Part shown: in pieces, positions 20,809 to 29,669 of the stretch
Layout of the letters: the number at the start of each line of letters is the position of its first letter
Numbering within the stretch: position 1 is the first letter of the stretch
Source: Trichomonas vaginalis G3
Lineage: Eukaryota > Parabasalia > Trichomonadida > Trichomonadidae
Direction of reading: 5' to 3'
NCBI RefSeq assembly: GCF_026262505.1
Contig: NC_067203.1
Span: forward strand, 17,310,392 to 17,374,391
DNA: 64,000 nt
Translations under genes and position numbers: made by a program
The notes under the pieces: generated by a model
The model's database searches: none
What the model was told of the DNA's origin: nothing
Seen by the model: the letters and a program-made list of their open reading frames with translations, nothing else

Positions 20809-21894
20809 ATGAATGATGATTTGAGGAAGGCCGCGTTTAGTTGTCAGAGAAACAACATCACGCTTCTTCAAACTTTAGTTCCATCGCATGTAAAAGTTAG
20901 TGATTTGATACCTCAGATAAAACTCAATCTTTATAGCCGATCTAATGTCCCTCTTCTTTGTATTGCCGCTGCATACGGATCTCTTGATTGCGTTAAGTAT
21001 CTTGTTAGTATGGGAGCAAATATTGATGCTACTGATAACTCAGGATCAAGCGCCATTCATTGGGCATCGCTAGCTGGTTACGAAAAAGTATTAAAGTTCT
21101 TGATTGAAAAGGGTGCGAAAATTATTTATTCTCCTTTACTGATTGCGGCACGCTATGGACGCCTCGAAGCCGTATCAGTTCTTTTAGATTTTGGAATTGA
21201 TATGGTTTCAGTAGATCCTGTTGGTCGTACTGCCCTCCATCTCGCTGCTTGGTTCGGTCATAATGATATTGTCAAACTCTTATTAGCTAAAGGCGCCAAA
21301 CCGGATGTTATAGATAATGCCGGTCGTACAGCTCTCCATCTTGCTGCTTGGTTTGGTAATGTACCATCACTTCAAGAATTAATCTCGAAAGGCGCACCTC
21401 TCAACCATCAAGATAAGTCAGGAAATACAGCATTGCACCTTGCATGTCAAAATAACCATAAGGATGTAGTTACAATCTTATTGAACGCTGGCGCTAATAC
21501 AAAACTCAAAAACGCGCTAGGTTTAACAATTCTTAATATCGCGGAGGCGGATGACAAGCCAGAAATTCTCGAAATCCTTCAACAGAAAGAAGGCGAAGAT
21601 ACAAAGCATAGAGGCCTCATTGTTGACAAGAATATGCTCCACGAGCAAAGGTCAATGCAGAGGACACTCGACGAAATTGCTGTCGCGCAAGAAAAAAGAT
21701 CTCAAGATATACATCAGCTCCGTGAAAAGCTGGACCAGCACGGACAGAGACTTATCCAAATTAATACTATGCAGAATGAGCTAAAGCATCAGATACAAGA
21801 GATGGAAGATGTTGCTAACCAAATTGCAGCAAAGATTTCAGAATTAATACCAAAGAAATCTTCAAGATTTACAATGACACATATACTAAAGTAA
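20809..21894 (+). CDS. ankyrin-repeat protein with C-terminal coiled coil (361 aa)
   Basis: About seven ankyrin repeats occupy residues ~44-265, several with near-consensus helices (GRTALHLAAWFG twice, GNTALHLACQNN). A glutamine- and lysine-rich segment, residues ~280-345, is predicted coiled coil. There is no signal peptide or membrane segment. This is a protein-protein interaction scaffold; partners cannot be read from the sequence. It lacks the DUF3447-like N-terminal region of the other ankyrin genes in this window, and its repeats are more regular, so it belongs to a different subfamily. The start is the ATG at the end of the divergent spacer. Confidence 0.9.
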   Translation: MNDDLRKAAFSCQRNNITLLQTLVPSHVKVSDLIPQIKLNLYSRSNVPLLCIAAAYGSLDCVKYLVSMGANIDATDNSGSSAIHWASLAGYEKVLKFLIEKGAKIIYSPLLIAARYGRLEAVSVLLDFGIDMVSVDPVGRTALHLAAWFGHNDIVKLLLAKGAKPDVIDNAGRTALHLAAWFGNVPSLQELISKGAPLNHQDKSGNTALHLACQNNHKDVVTILLNAGANTKLKNALGLTILNIAEADDKPEILEILQQKEGEDTKHRGLIVDKNMLHEQRSMQRTLDEIAVAQEKRSQDIHQLREKLDQHGQRLIQINTMQNELKHQIQEMEDVANQIAAKISELIPKKSSRFTMTHILK

Positions 21895-22200
21895 ATATGC
21901 TTATTTATTTTTTACTATTACATATGATTTTCATATTCCTTAAATTAAGATACATTTTTTTGTTCTGATAACATAATTAAACTCAAAACTATTGAGTTTT
22001 ATATTTAATAACTTACTATTTAGAAATTTTGTCTGCAATTCATAATTTTTTCAAATTTATTCTCTAAATAAGATAGTTTACGGCCAGAAAAAAGAACCGT
22101 TGTTGTATGGATGGATTGTAGAAAACAATTAATCAAAATTAATTTTTTGTTTAATATTATAATGTTCGCAAAATCTCGAGTCTAAAATTGAACACATTAA

Positions 22201-23322
22201 TCACAATTTTTCTGTGGATGGAGACAATAAATTGGGAAATATCATATCGTACTTAGGATTAAATTTATCATATATCATATCATACTTCTTTACGTGAAAC
22301 ATCCTTTTTAATACAGAGATTAGAGTCTCATCAGATTTATTGCAAATTGCACCATTTGAAAGTAGTAATTTGGTGCATTCTTTATAATTATTTAAAGCTG
22401 CAAAATGCAAAGGAGTATGTCCATAAAAATCTCTATGATTGAGAATTGCACCATGTGAAATTAGAAACTTGGATGTTAACCTACAATTATAAAGTGATGC
22501 AATATGAAGCGCCGTATGTTCAACAATATCTTTTGCATTGATGTTTGCACCAAATGAAAGTAAATATTTGCAAAGCGATGGAATTTCAAATATGGGTGAA
22601 TAAACAAAGCATATGTCAAAATCTTTAGTTTGATCCATATAAACTATAAATGCTTCAAGATTATTATAACATCCACATTTTTGTAAATCGATCTTTATAT
22701 GATATTCATTCATCAAGAAAGAAACAAGATAAATGTCGTGCGAAATAAGTGCGAAGTCCATGCATCCATCATCTGGTTTTCGACATTTCAAACATTCACT
22801 TAAGATTTCTGCATTTCTTCCTAAAAATGAAAACTCTAGACATTTTTGAGTGATTTTTGATTTAAATTTCGTTCTTAAAAATTTGAAGCAATCAACTGCT
22901 CCATGGTAACAACATAATTCAAGTAATGAATATCCAAAGAAACAATCTGGATATATTTCGTTATCAAGACTTTGATCTTGATCAAATCCATCCATTTCCG
23001 TGAAATATATGAATCTTTTTAGATCGTTATCCATAATTGCTCTGTAAATTGTATTTGATGAATGTACATCGAAATCATTAGTTATTTTTATTTGGAACTC
23101 TTTATCCTTCCCTAACTTAATTCCATATTCTTTATAAAATAGGTAACTAAGAAACTCTGGGAAATCTAACTTATTGAGTATATGATGATAATCAACTATT
23201 AGCTTCGCCAGTTTCAAATATGATTTCATATAGCGGTTATTATATGGAATGATTTTTAAAATATCTTTGAAGATTTTGTCAGGTGGACATTCCTCTGAAT
23301 CAATCAAGACAGTTTTGATCAT
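22201..23322 (-). CDS. DUF3447-type ankyrin protein, start possibly lost (373 aa)
   Basis: It has the trichomonad DUF3447/ankyrin layout: a helical N-terminus, then YSLLELCCYHGAVDCFKF, then two good ankyrin repeats near the C-terminus (HTALHIASLYN, HTPLHFAALNN). The first ATG is at 23322, but the frame stays open upstream to TAG at 23413-23415. Those ~30 codons (SYRDHFFRLK and following) align with the N-terminus of the gene at 53782 (TTYEELFHLK). The family start therefore appears to have been upstream and no ATG remains there. It may be translated from the downstream ATG or be an early pseudogene. Confidence 0.75.
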   Translation of the reverse strand: MIKTVLIDSEECPPDKIFKDILKIIPYNNRYMKSYLKLAKLIVDYHHILNKLDFPEFLSYLFYKEYGIKLGKDKEFQIKITNDFDVHSSNTIYRAIMDNDLKRFIYFTEMDGFDQDQSLDNEIYPDCFFGYSLLELCCYHGAVDCFKFLRTKFKSKITQKCLEFSFLGRNAEILSECLKCRKPDDGCMDFALISHDIYLVSFLMNEYHIKIDLQKCGCYNNLEAFIVYMDQTKDFDICFVYSPIFEIPSLCKYLLSFGANINAKDIVEHTALHIASLYNCRLTSKFLISHGAILNHRDFYGHTPLHFAALNNYKECTKLLLSNGAICNKSDETLISVLKRMFHVKKYDMIYDKFNPKYDMIFPNLLSPSTEKL

Positions 23323-23507
23323 TTTGAAAATCGAGTTGAGTTCTTCTTCATTATCCGTTTTTAATCTAAAAAAATGATCACGGTAAGAAACATTTTTGTA
23401 ATTAATAGTATTCTAAATAGTAATAGTATTAATTTATTCAAACAGAAATGATTTTTTTGAAGATGAAAATTTTCATGGGGAAAAATTCGCAAAAAAAATA
23501 ATAAAAA

Positions 23508-24473
23508 TTAAATTCCAGTGTGCTGTTCTTGGCACCAAGAAAGGAATGCAGGTGTTTCGGGAGGTGTAGGGAAAATACCTAAAGGTAAGTTGATGTTTTT
23601 AACTTCTTGAGATTCTTCTGGATATTTCGCTTCAATGTCTTTTAGTTGAGGTTCAATCACCATAGAGAAATGAAGTATTGATACTTTTTCTAATTTTCGA
23701 CTTATACTTCTTAGAAAAACAATATTTTCTTTGCGAGATTTTAATTGTTCGTTTACCATATCAATGGCTTGTAATCTCGCTGCTTGTATAGTTTCTAGTT
23801 CTGAATGTAGCTTTTTGATGTAATTTGCTGGAGATTTTGTGATTTTCTTCGATGAAGTGATTTTTTTAACGAATTCAGATCTGATACCAGAGTGTTCTGG
23901 CGGATATTCTTTCATATGTAAAACTGAACCTCGAAGTTTTGGCTTTTTATTCCAGTAGTCGTAAATTGCTTGAATAATTGGATATGGTACTGCATTATCA
24001 GGAAGTAAATACATAACTTGCGATATTTCTGGTATCTCTGTTACGTCATCTCTAACAATAGATTCAATTACTAAAAATATATCTTCTAATTGTTTTGTTG
24101 TCATTTTTATAAATTTATGGGTATTATTAAAGTTTTGAACAAATTCAATATCATCTGTATCTGCATAATATTCCATTTTTTCAAAGAAATCTGTATCGTA
24201 AACGAAACATCGAGTTGGAGCTTTCCAAAATGTACGAGATTTCGAGTAAGAAGTATGTTCAACTCTATTTCCAGTTGGAGTTGGAACATATCCTTGCCCA
24301 TGTGTAGCATTTACAATGTGCTTTTCATTTTGTTCGTTTGCATCAAGTTTTTCTAGCGCAATTCTCTCTTTAATCACAGTATGATGCTCATTAAATTCAT
24401 CAAATATGACGGCAGGAACTGATGTTTTGATTGAAATAGGAAATTCATCAGGATTAAATTCTTGAAAGTTCAT
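23508..24473 (-). CDS. Enhancer-of-polycomb-like protein (321 aa)
   Basis: The stretch YYADTDDIEFVQNFN, followed by a T-x2-QLEDIFLVIE helix and then PYPIIQAIYDYWNKKP, follows the EPcA domain shared by EPL1/EPC and the BRPF/JADE scaffolds. Known members organise MYST histone acetyltransferase complexes such as NuA4. The C-terminal half is a basic helical region without a PHD finger, so EPL1/EPC is the closer fit. It is shorter than fungal or animal EPC. Upstream of the ATG the minus strand has TGTCACTTTTTT within ~30 bases. The call rests on motif similarity read by eye. Confidence 0.65.
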   Translation of the reverse strand: MNFQEFNPDEFPISIKTSVPAVIFDEFNEHHTVIKERIALEKLDANEQNEKHIVNATHGQGYVPTPTGNRVEHTSYSKSRTFWKAPTRCFVYDTDFFEKMEYYADTDDIEFVQNFNNTHKFIKMTTKQLEDIFLVIESIVRDDVTEIPEISQVMYLLPDNAVPYPIIQAIYDYWNKKPKLRGSVLHMKEYPPEHSGIRSEFVKKITSSKKITKSPANYIKKLHSELETIQAARLQAIDMVNEQLKSRKENIVFLRSISRKLEKVSILHFSMVIEPQLKDIEAKYPEESQEVKNINLPLGIFPTPPETPAFLSWCQEQHTGI

Positions 24474-24574
24474 TTATTGCCGCCAAAAAATAAAAAAGTG
24501 ACAAATATGAGTAAATTAGAATTTAAATTAAAATACAAAAATTTGCATTGTTACGAGTATCCTATCGTATCTAT

Positions 24575-24591
24575 TAAGGGTTTCGTTTTGC
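24575..24591. repeat. extra copy of the inverted-repeat terminus
   Basis: TAAGGGTTTCGTTTTGC occurs here in the same orientation as the outer end of the left 302-bp arm, 154 bases further in. Confidence 0.7.
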
Positions 24592-24728
24592 GAAAAAACA
24601 TACAATACGCAATTTCGCTAAAAAAACATTTAGCTAGCAATTTCGACCTTTGACTCCACTCAAGACGTCACTTTTTTAATTTTGCGGTATCATATTTTTG
24701 GAAAATCTTTATGAATATTATATAAAAT

Positions 24729-25030
24729 TAAGGGTTTCGTTTTGCTAAAATTGTCACTTTTATAGCATATTTGTTTTTGGATGTTTTGCGAAACCAAAAA
24801 AAAACTATGATATACAATGTGTGTGTAAAGAAAATACTTTATTTACTAGTTAAAAAATCATTTGGTATTGATCAAGTTATTTTTTCTGGATAAGATATTA
24901 TATGGATAATTGGATAGAAAATACAATTATATAATCTTGTACCTGGTTTAATTAAGCTAATTGTCATCAGAAACTTGTAATTTTTATGAATTTCAGATTT
25001 TCTTTTCATTACTGCTTTTCTTAATAGGTC
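24729..25030. repeat. 302-bp inverted repeat, left arm
   Basis: This is the reverse complement of 28908-29209 over its whole length with very few differences (one seen at the outer end). The outer edge reads TAAGGGTTTCG and the inner edge TTAATAGGTC. It carries a TTGTCACTTTT motif near the outer edge. Confidence 0.95.
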
Positions 25031-26802
25031 TGTAATAAACAGAAATTCATCAAAAGTGACAGCTCTCAATTTTTTGACATTTGTAAATTCTAAATTGAAT
25101 GAGAAAAATGAAATAATACTAAGCATAATACAATATTCTAGATTTAATTATAATTAGGAAAAAGTTAGTTTTGAGAGTACTTTTCATAGGCATATAGAAT
25201 GAAATCTTCTGAAAAATAATATCACATAAACTCATATTATTTTCTAATATATAACTATTTTATATAAAAATCAAATTCAATGATCTTAAAAGCGAAGGAT
25301 AAACCTCAAAATTTACGAATATAATGAGTGGGAATATAATGCTTATCTATCATAAAACCATATGAAATATCAATTTTTGCTTTACGCCTAATTTTTGACG
25401 ACAATTAGCAAAAAATGTTAAATGTTAACACTCAGTCCATTTGAATATGAAAAATAAAATTGACTTTGATTAAATGTTTTTATTTATCATGCAATTCTTC
25501 TTGCGACCAAAGATTTGAATAAAAGTTCAAAAAATAAGATAGCTTAAAAAATAATATACGGTAGTGTTTACTAATAGATGAATAGTATATAAATTCTATT
25601 AAAATGGATTTGATCCAAAAAAATATATAAAATTTGATCATAAATAAAATCGTTTTAAATTACTTCTTCATTTAAATTATAACAATTATTTTTGGTTTTA
25701 CTCACACAGACACCGTGGTTTTTTGAGCCGGGAAATAAATAGCGCAGACAGTTTCTACATATAGAGACATGCTTATACTTAGAGTTTGACGGGAATCTAA
25801 AGTGATTTTTTTCTGCATCGCGAAATCTAATGCAATCTCAAAATCATGAAGAAACTGCGAATCGGAGCGCAATTTTTTAATATGTTAATATATAAAGGTA
25901 CCCCTACTACTGCAAATGCTTCAAATGAAAATCTAAGAAATCAGATTAATTTGATCACATTAGTATAGTATTGGTCAAACCAAAAACTCATATGTTGATA
26001 TATAGCCTATGGATATTCATATTATCTACTTTTCATTGAATTACATAAGATTTAATAATCTCATAAATATTCTTTTTAATTTTCAGAATTCCGTGTGCAT
26101 TTAGATTGCCCATACCTGTATATAATAATTCTAGAATGGTTTGGTTAGATATTAAGTTTTTTAGATTAATATTTTAACAATTTGATAAAACAAGCATTTG
26201 TTCCATTTTAGAATCGCCATTGAACTCTAGATTGACTAACATGATGTTGTATGATCAAATAAATTCTAACTTCATGAGATAAATTTTGAAATTAGAAAAT
26301 GCGATATCTGACTCAAATATTTATCTGAACACATTTAACATTCAATGATAAACTAAAGTACTATACAGCAGATTCGATTTGGCTTATATTTTATATAATC
26401 AACAAATAATCCTATAAAATTGTGCTATTCACGTTGCTCAAAGATGTATTGAACATTCCCTACTTGTGTATTGATAAAATTAGATATAGATTCTAATGTA
26501 AATCGATATTTTGAAAATTCATATATATTTTGTCTTGGTTTGGCATTTGATCGTGTTGAAACCGGAATTGCAATATATATCATCTAAATATATAACTATC
26601 AAAATATGAGCTATAGATTTTTAAATTATTCTCCTGAATATGAGTGACTAACATAATTATATTGAATTGAGTAGTAAGAATCTTAAATATTAGAATCTGA
26701 CGATAATTTATTATAACTGTATAAAGGAACAAGACTATAAATGATGATGAAAATAAAGATTAAATTTAAATCTGAAAATTTGAAAACATTAAGTGTATTG
26801 TG
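25031..26802. other. non-coding interior of the inverted-repeat block
   Basis: About 1.8 kb of AT-rich DNA. No supportable gene, RNA or repeat is seen. Confidence 0.5.
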
Positions 26803-27235
26803 CACTCTTGTCGGTCACAGTGTCTCATTCCGGGAGACATTGTCACTGCATGTCTCCCAGAATGATATCAAGTTCCCCATTCATAACTTGAATGCGGAAC
26901 TTTGACCGACAAGAGTGTATTGTGCACTCTTGTCGGTTGAAAGTTCTGCAATCAGAAGAAGATTGTTGAACAATCCGCCATTCCAGGAGGCATGAGCTTG
27001 TTATCTCTCCTGAAATGGCACATATTTGATAATTCATGGAGCAGAACTTTGCACGCAATCAGACAAAAGATTGCGACAGAGTAACTGGGAAGACAGCAAC
27101 TTGAAGCGATAAGCTGCTTGGGTGCTGTCTCCCAGATGCATCTGTCGGGCAAAGTCTCAAAGGAGCAGAACTTTGCACGCAATCAGACAAAAGATTGCGA
27201 CAGAGTAACTGGGAAGACAGCAACTTGAAGCGAAG
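26803..27235. other. GC-rich multi-stem structured region
   Basis: A chain of branched stem-loops. Module 1: CACTCTTGTCGGTCA (26803-26817) pairs with 26903-26917 and encloses two hairpins (26826-26839/26851-26864 and 26870-26876/26896-26902). Module 2: AAAGTTCTGC (26941-26950) pairs with 27041-27050 and encloses two more. Module 3: GACAGA (27075-27080) pairs with TCTGTC (27141-27146) around a 13-bp stem with one bulge (27085-27098/27123-27135). A 73-bp stretch at 27038-27110 is repeated at 27162-27234. It is much richer in GC than its surroundings, as RNA genes are in AT-rich genomes. No known RNA family is recognised. Confidence 0.7.
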
Positions 27236-27310
27236 TTTTGTTTTCGAGTCTTTGGTTAAGAAATCTTAACAAAAAAACAAAGAAAAAAATCAGATAAAGT
27301 TGTCAATAAC

Positions 27311-27419
27311 TTCATCAGTTAATGCTCACCTATGGGAGGTGTTTTGCGGGAGCTGGGGGTATCTTGGTGAGTACTCAGGAGGCCAAGAAGGGCACCCCAA
27401 CCGACATTATCCTGATGAA
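27311..27419. other. further structured GC-rich segment
   Basis: TTCATCAG (27311-27318) pairs with CTGATGAA (27412-27419). Inside, CTCACC (27325-27330) pairs with GGTGAG (27366-27371). Alternative internal pairs exist between CTTGG (27363-27367) and CCAAG (27383-27387). The G-rich inner sequence stands out from the AT-rich flanks. It could be a separate RNA gene or the last module of the preceding region. Confidence 0.45.
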
Positions 27420-27590
27420 TTCAGTTGTCAACCATTCTGAAAACCGCCGAAACCGTCGTGTGTAGAGAAATTGTTTAAATTTATTTTTTTCAGATTTAAA
27501 TAAAAATAAGAAATGTTTACTATTATGGATTTTGAAATTTTTTTAAATTAAGAGTAGGAGATGAGACAAATTTAAATTTTTAAGAAATAT

Positions 27591-27810
27591 TTGGAAGGGC
27601 GTAAGATACGCCAACTTAAATATATTATCAAATGAGAGAAAATCACTCAACAAAAAAACAATTCTTTCAAAAAGTTTGACATTGATCTTTCTAATACATA
27701 TTTTTGGAAGGGCGTAAGATACGCCAACTTAAATATATTATCAAATGAGAGAAAATCACTCAACAAAAAAACAATTCTTTCAAAAAGTTTACATTGATCT
27801 TTCTAATACA
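27591..27810. repeat. 113-bp tandem duplication with a small hairpin
   Basis: TTGGAAGGGCGTAAGATACG starts at 27591 and again at 27704. Each copy has a GGCGTA/TACGCC hairpin at its head. Confidence 0.9.
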
Positions 27811-28907
27811 TATCCTATGGAAGGAGTTTACATTCTCAAAATAAAAACCAGTTCAAAATCTTATTATTCCTTGAATAAAAATCATTTAATTTCAAATCCA
27901 TTCCAAATCCTTAAATCTGTATTAAAATCATTTTGCCAACAACCAATACAATACAAATTACATTTCCATATATCTTCTTGTCCATTTTAATTTTTTATCT
28001 CATTTTATTTAATTTTATTTAAAGCATATAGACATCGAGATCCTTTACACATAGTTATATAAAAGTCAAATACATAATAAATTCTTAATTCTAGAGATAT
28101 CTCAAAATCTCATTTTTTTAATTTAAAATACCTTTCATTTTTCACAGTACGATCACAACAAACAAGCCATTTACTAATTAACACATATAAGAAAAATATC
28201 AAATTACAAAACAACTTTCAATATCATTCGCATCAAATTCTATTTTTTCATAATTATCAACTACATGTTATTATATAATATATGTCGGCGCATATTCCAC
28301 TCTATACAAGTGTCAGACACACTCACACAAAGCTGTGAGATTCATACCTCTATCAGTAGGACTTCTCAAATCAAGAACACATATGTTTCACTATCGCACA
28401 TCTGTGTAGGATCTAATTAACCCTTTGGACTGGTACTTCAAAATTTGATAATTTGATAATTTCATGTGATATCATCATTTGCCTTTAAAACAACTGTGCG
28501 TTAAACTAGACACGTTTCTCTATCATAATGCAAAATATCAAAGTTTGGGAGATTCCCAAAGTGTCTGAAACTGATCATAAGGGTGAAAAACCGTTTTCCA
28601 GAAGTTGGGAACGTAGGGTATCTTATTCGATTAAAATGAAAAGGGAATAGTTTCATTATGCTTTAAATGACAGCCTTATAATATAATCATAGTTTTCGCT
28701 CAATATGCAGCATTTTTTTTCGAAATCTATGGTCAATATCCTAAATACTGATTGCTTTGCATTCATATCTCTTACATTTTCTATACCCACATCAATATTC
28801 ATTGCTATTCCTATCTTTTTCATTTTTGTTTGTTTCTCATAATTTCTCAAAAAACATGATAACTTGATATTTGTAAATATCATACTTTATAACGTAAATA
28901 AGAACTT
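27811..28907. other. non-coding interior of the inverted-repeat block
   Basis: AT-rich, without a convincing gene. Small hairpins occur near 28330 (CTCACA/TGTGAG) and at 28544-28560 (TTTGGGA/TCCCAAA). Confidence 0.45.
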
Positions 28908-29209
28908 GACCTATTAAGAAAAGCAGTAATGAAAAGAAAATCTGAAATTCATAAAAATTACAAGTTTCTGATGACAATTAGCTTAATTAAACCAGGTACA
29001 AGATTATATAATTGTATTTTCTATCCAATTATCCATATAATATCTTATCCAGAAAAAATAACTTGATCAATACCAAATGATTTTTTAACTAGTAAATAAA
29101 GTATTTTCTTTACACACACATTGTATATCATAGTTTTTTTTTGGTTTCGCAAAACATCCAAAAACAAATATGCTATAAAAGTGACAATTTTAACAAAACG
29201 AAACCCTTA
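28908..29209. repeat. 302-bp inverted repeat, right arm
   Basis: Reverse complement of 24729-25030 and equal in length. The outer edge reads CGAAACCCTTA. Confidence 0.95.
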
Positions 29210-29294
29210 TATCTATAAAAGAATAAATGACAAATATGTTGTGGAAATATAAATATGTAGTTATTAACATAATATTATAAATTAAAGTTGAATA

Positions 29295-29366
29295 GGGGGT
29301 GTGGCTCAGTGGTAGAGTGCGACTTTAGCATAGTTGAGGCCGGGGGTTCGATTCCCCCCATCTCCA
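29295..29366 (+). tRNA. tRNA-Ala(AGC)
   Basis: A full 72-base cloverleaf. The acceptor stem is GGGGGTG/CATCTCC with the G3-U70 pair that identifies alanine tRNAs. The D arm is GCTC/GAGT, the anticodon stem CGACT/AGTTG with loop TTAGCAT (anticodon AGC), the T arm GGGGG-TTCGATT-CCCCC, and the discriminator base A. A box (TGGCTCAGTGG) and B box (GGTTCGATTCC) are intact. There is no encoded CCA and no intron. A run of T follows at 29367 as pol III terminator. Confidence 0.97.
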
Positions 29367-29372
29367 TTTTTT
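29367..29372 (+). terminator. pol III terminator of tRNA-Ala
   Basis: A T run directly after the discriminator base of the tRNA gene. Confidence 0.75.
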
Positions 29373-29669
29373 GAATTGATTTTTTTTTCCTCATAAGTGA
29401 GACATTGTTTTTAGCTTTGAGATCATATTTATTGATGAATAAATAGATTCCATAAAGTTACCTTCTGTTGCCCTAAATCAGGACAAGTATCTAATGAATG
29501 ACTAGTAATATCAGATTGCCATTTCGAATCTAACATCCAATAATGTCCATCTTAAGAAACATATTAGAATTTTTGAAAATATTAATTATGTTATAGCATA
29601 AGTTTATAAAAAATTATACATGAAATATATCACAACTTTTAAAGAACAATAAAATACAAATAATCATTA
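29373..29669. other. non-coding spacer
   Basis: AT-rich spacer between the tRNA and the 3' end of the ARM-type gene. Nothing further is recognised. Confidence 0.5.

Larger units (their letters stand above)
24729..29209. mobile_element. 4.5-kb block with 302-bp inverted ends, unclassified
   Basis: The two identical-length arms flank 3.9 kb without a convincing protein gene. The interior holds a GC-rich, self-complementary region (26803-27432) and a 113-bp tandem duplication (27591-27810). The layout suggests a non-autonomous DNA transposon with long inverted ends or a product of inverted duplication. No clear target duplication is visible at 24728/29210. The tRNA-Ala gene starts 86 bases beyond the right edge. 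Confidence 0.5.

Noticed and set aside
24729-24745. Telomere-like repeat (AAGGGTTT)
   Set aside because: It occurs singly, not in tandem, and inside a gene-bearing contig.
24872-25126. 84-codon minus-strand frame across the inner edge of the left arm
   Set aside because: Only part of it is duplicated in the right arm and the frame crosses the arm boundary.
26843-27182. Two short minus-strand frames rich in Cys in the structured region
   Set aside because: They run through stem-loops and the 124-bp duplication, have no start context and no family resemblance.
26803-27432. Signal recognition particle RNA, RNase P RNA or spliceosomal RNA
   Set aside because: Stretches such as CTCAGGAGGCCAAG recall the Alu domain of SRP RNA, but the conserved helix 8, P4 and snRNA motifs are not found in order.
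27745-27990. 81-codon plus-strand frame
   Set aside because: It begins inside a duplicated 113-bp unit and its composition is that of random AT-rich sequence.
28656-28883. 75-codon minus-strand frame inside the inverted-repeat block
   Set aside because: No domain, no promoter motif and no relative seen; too short to support.
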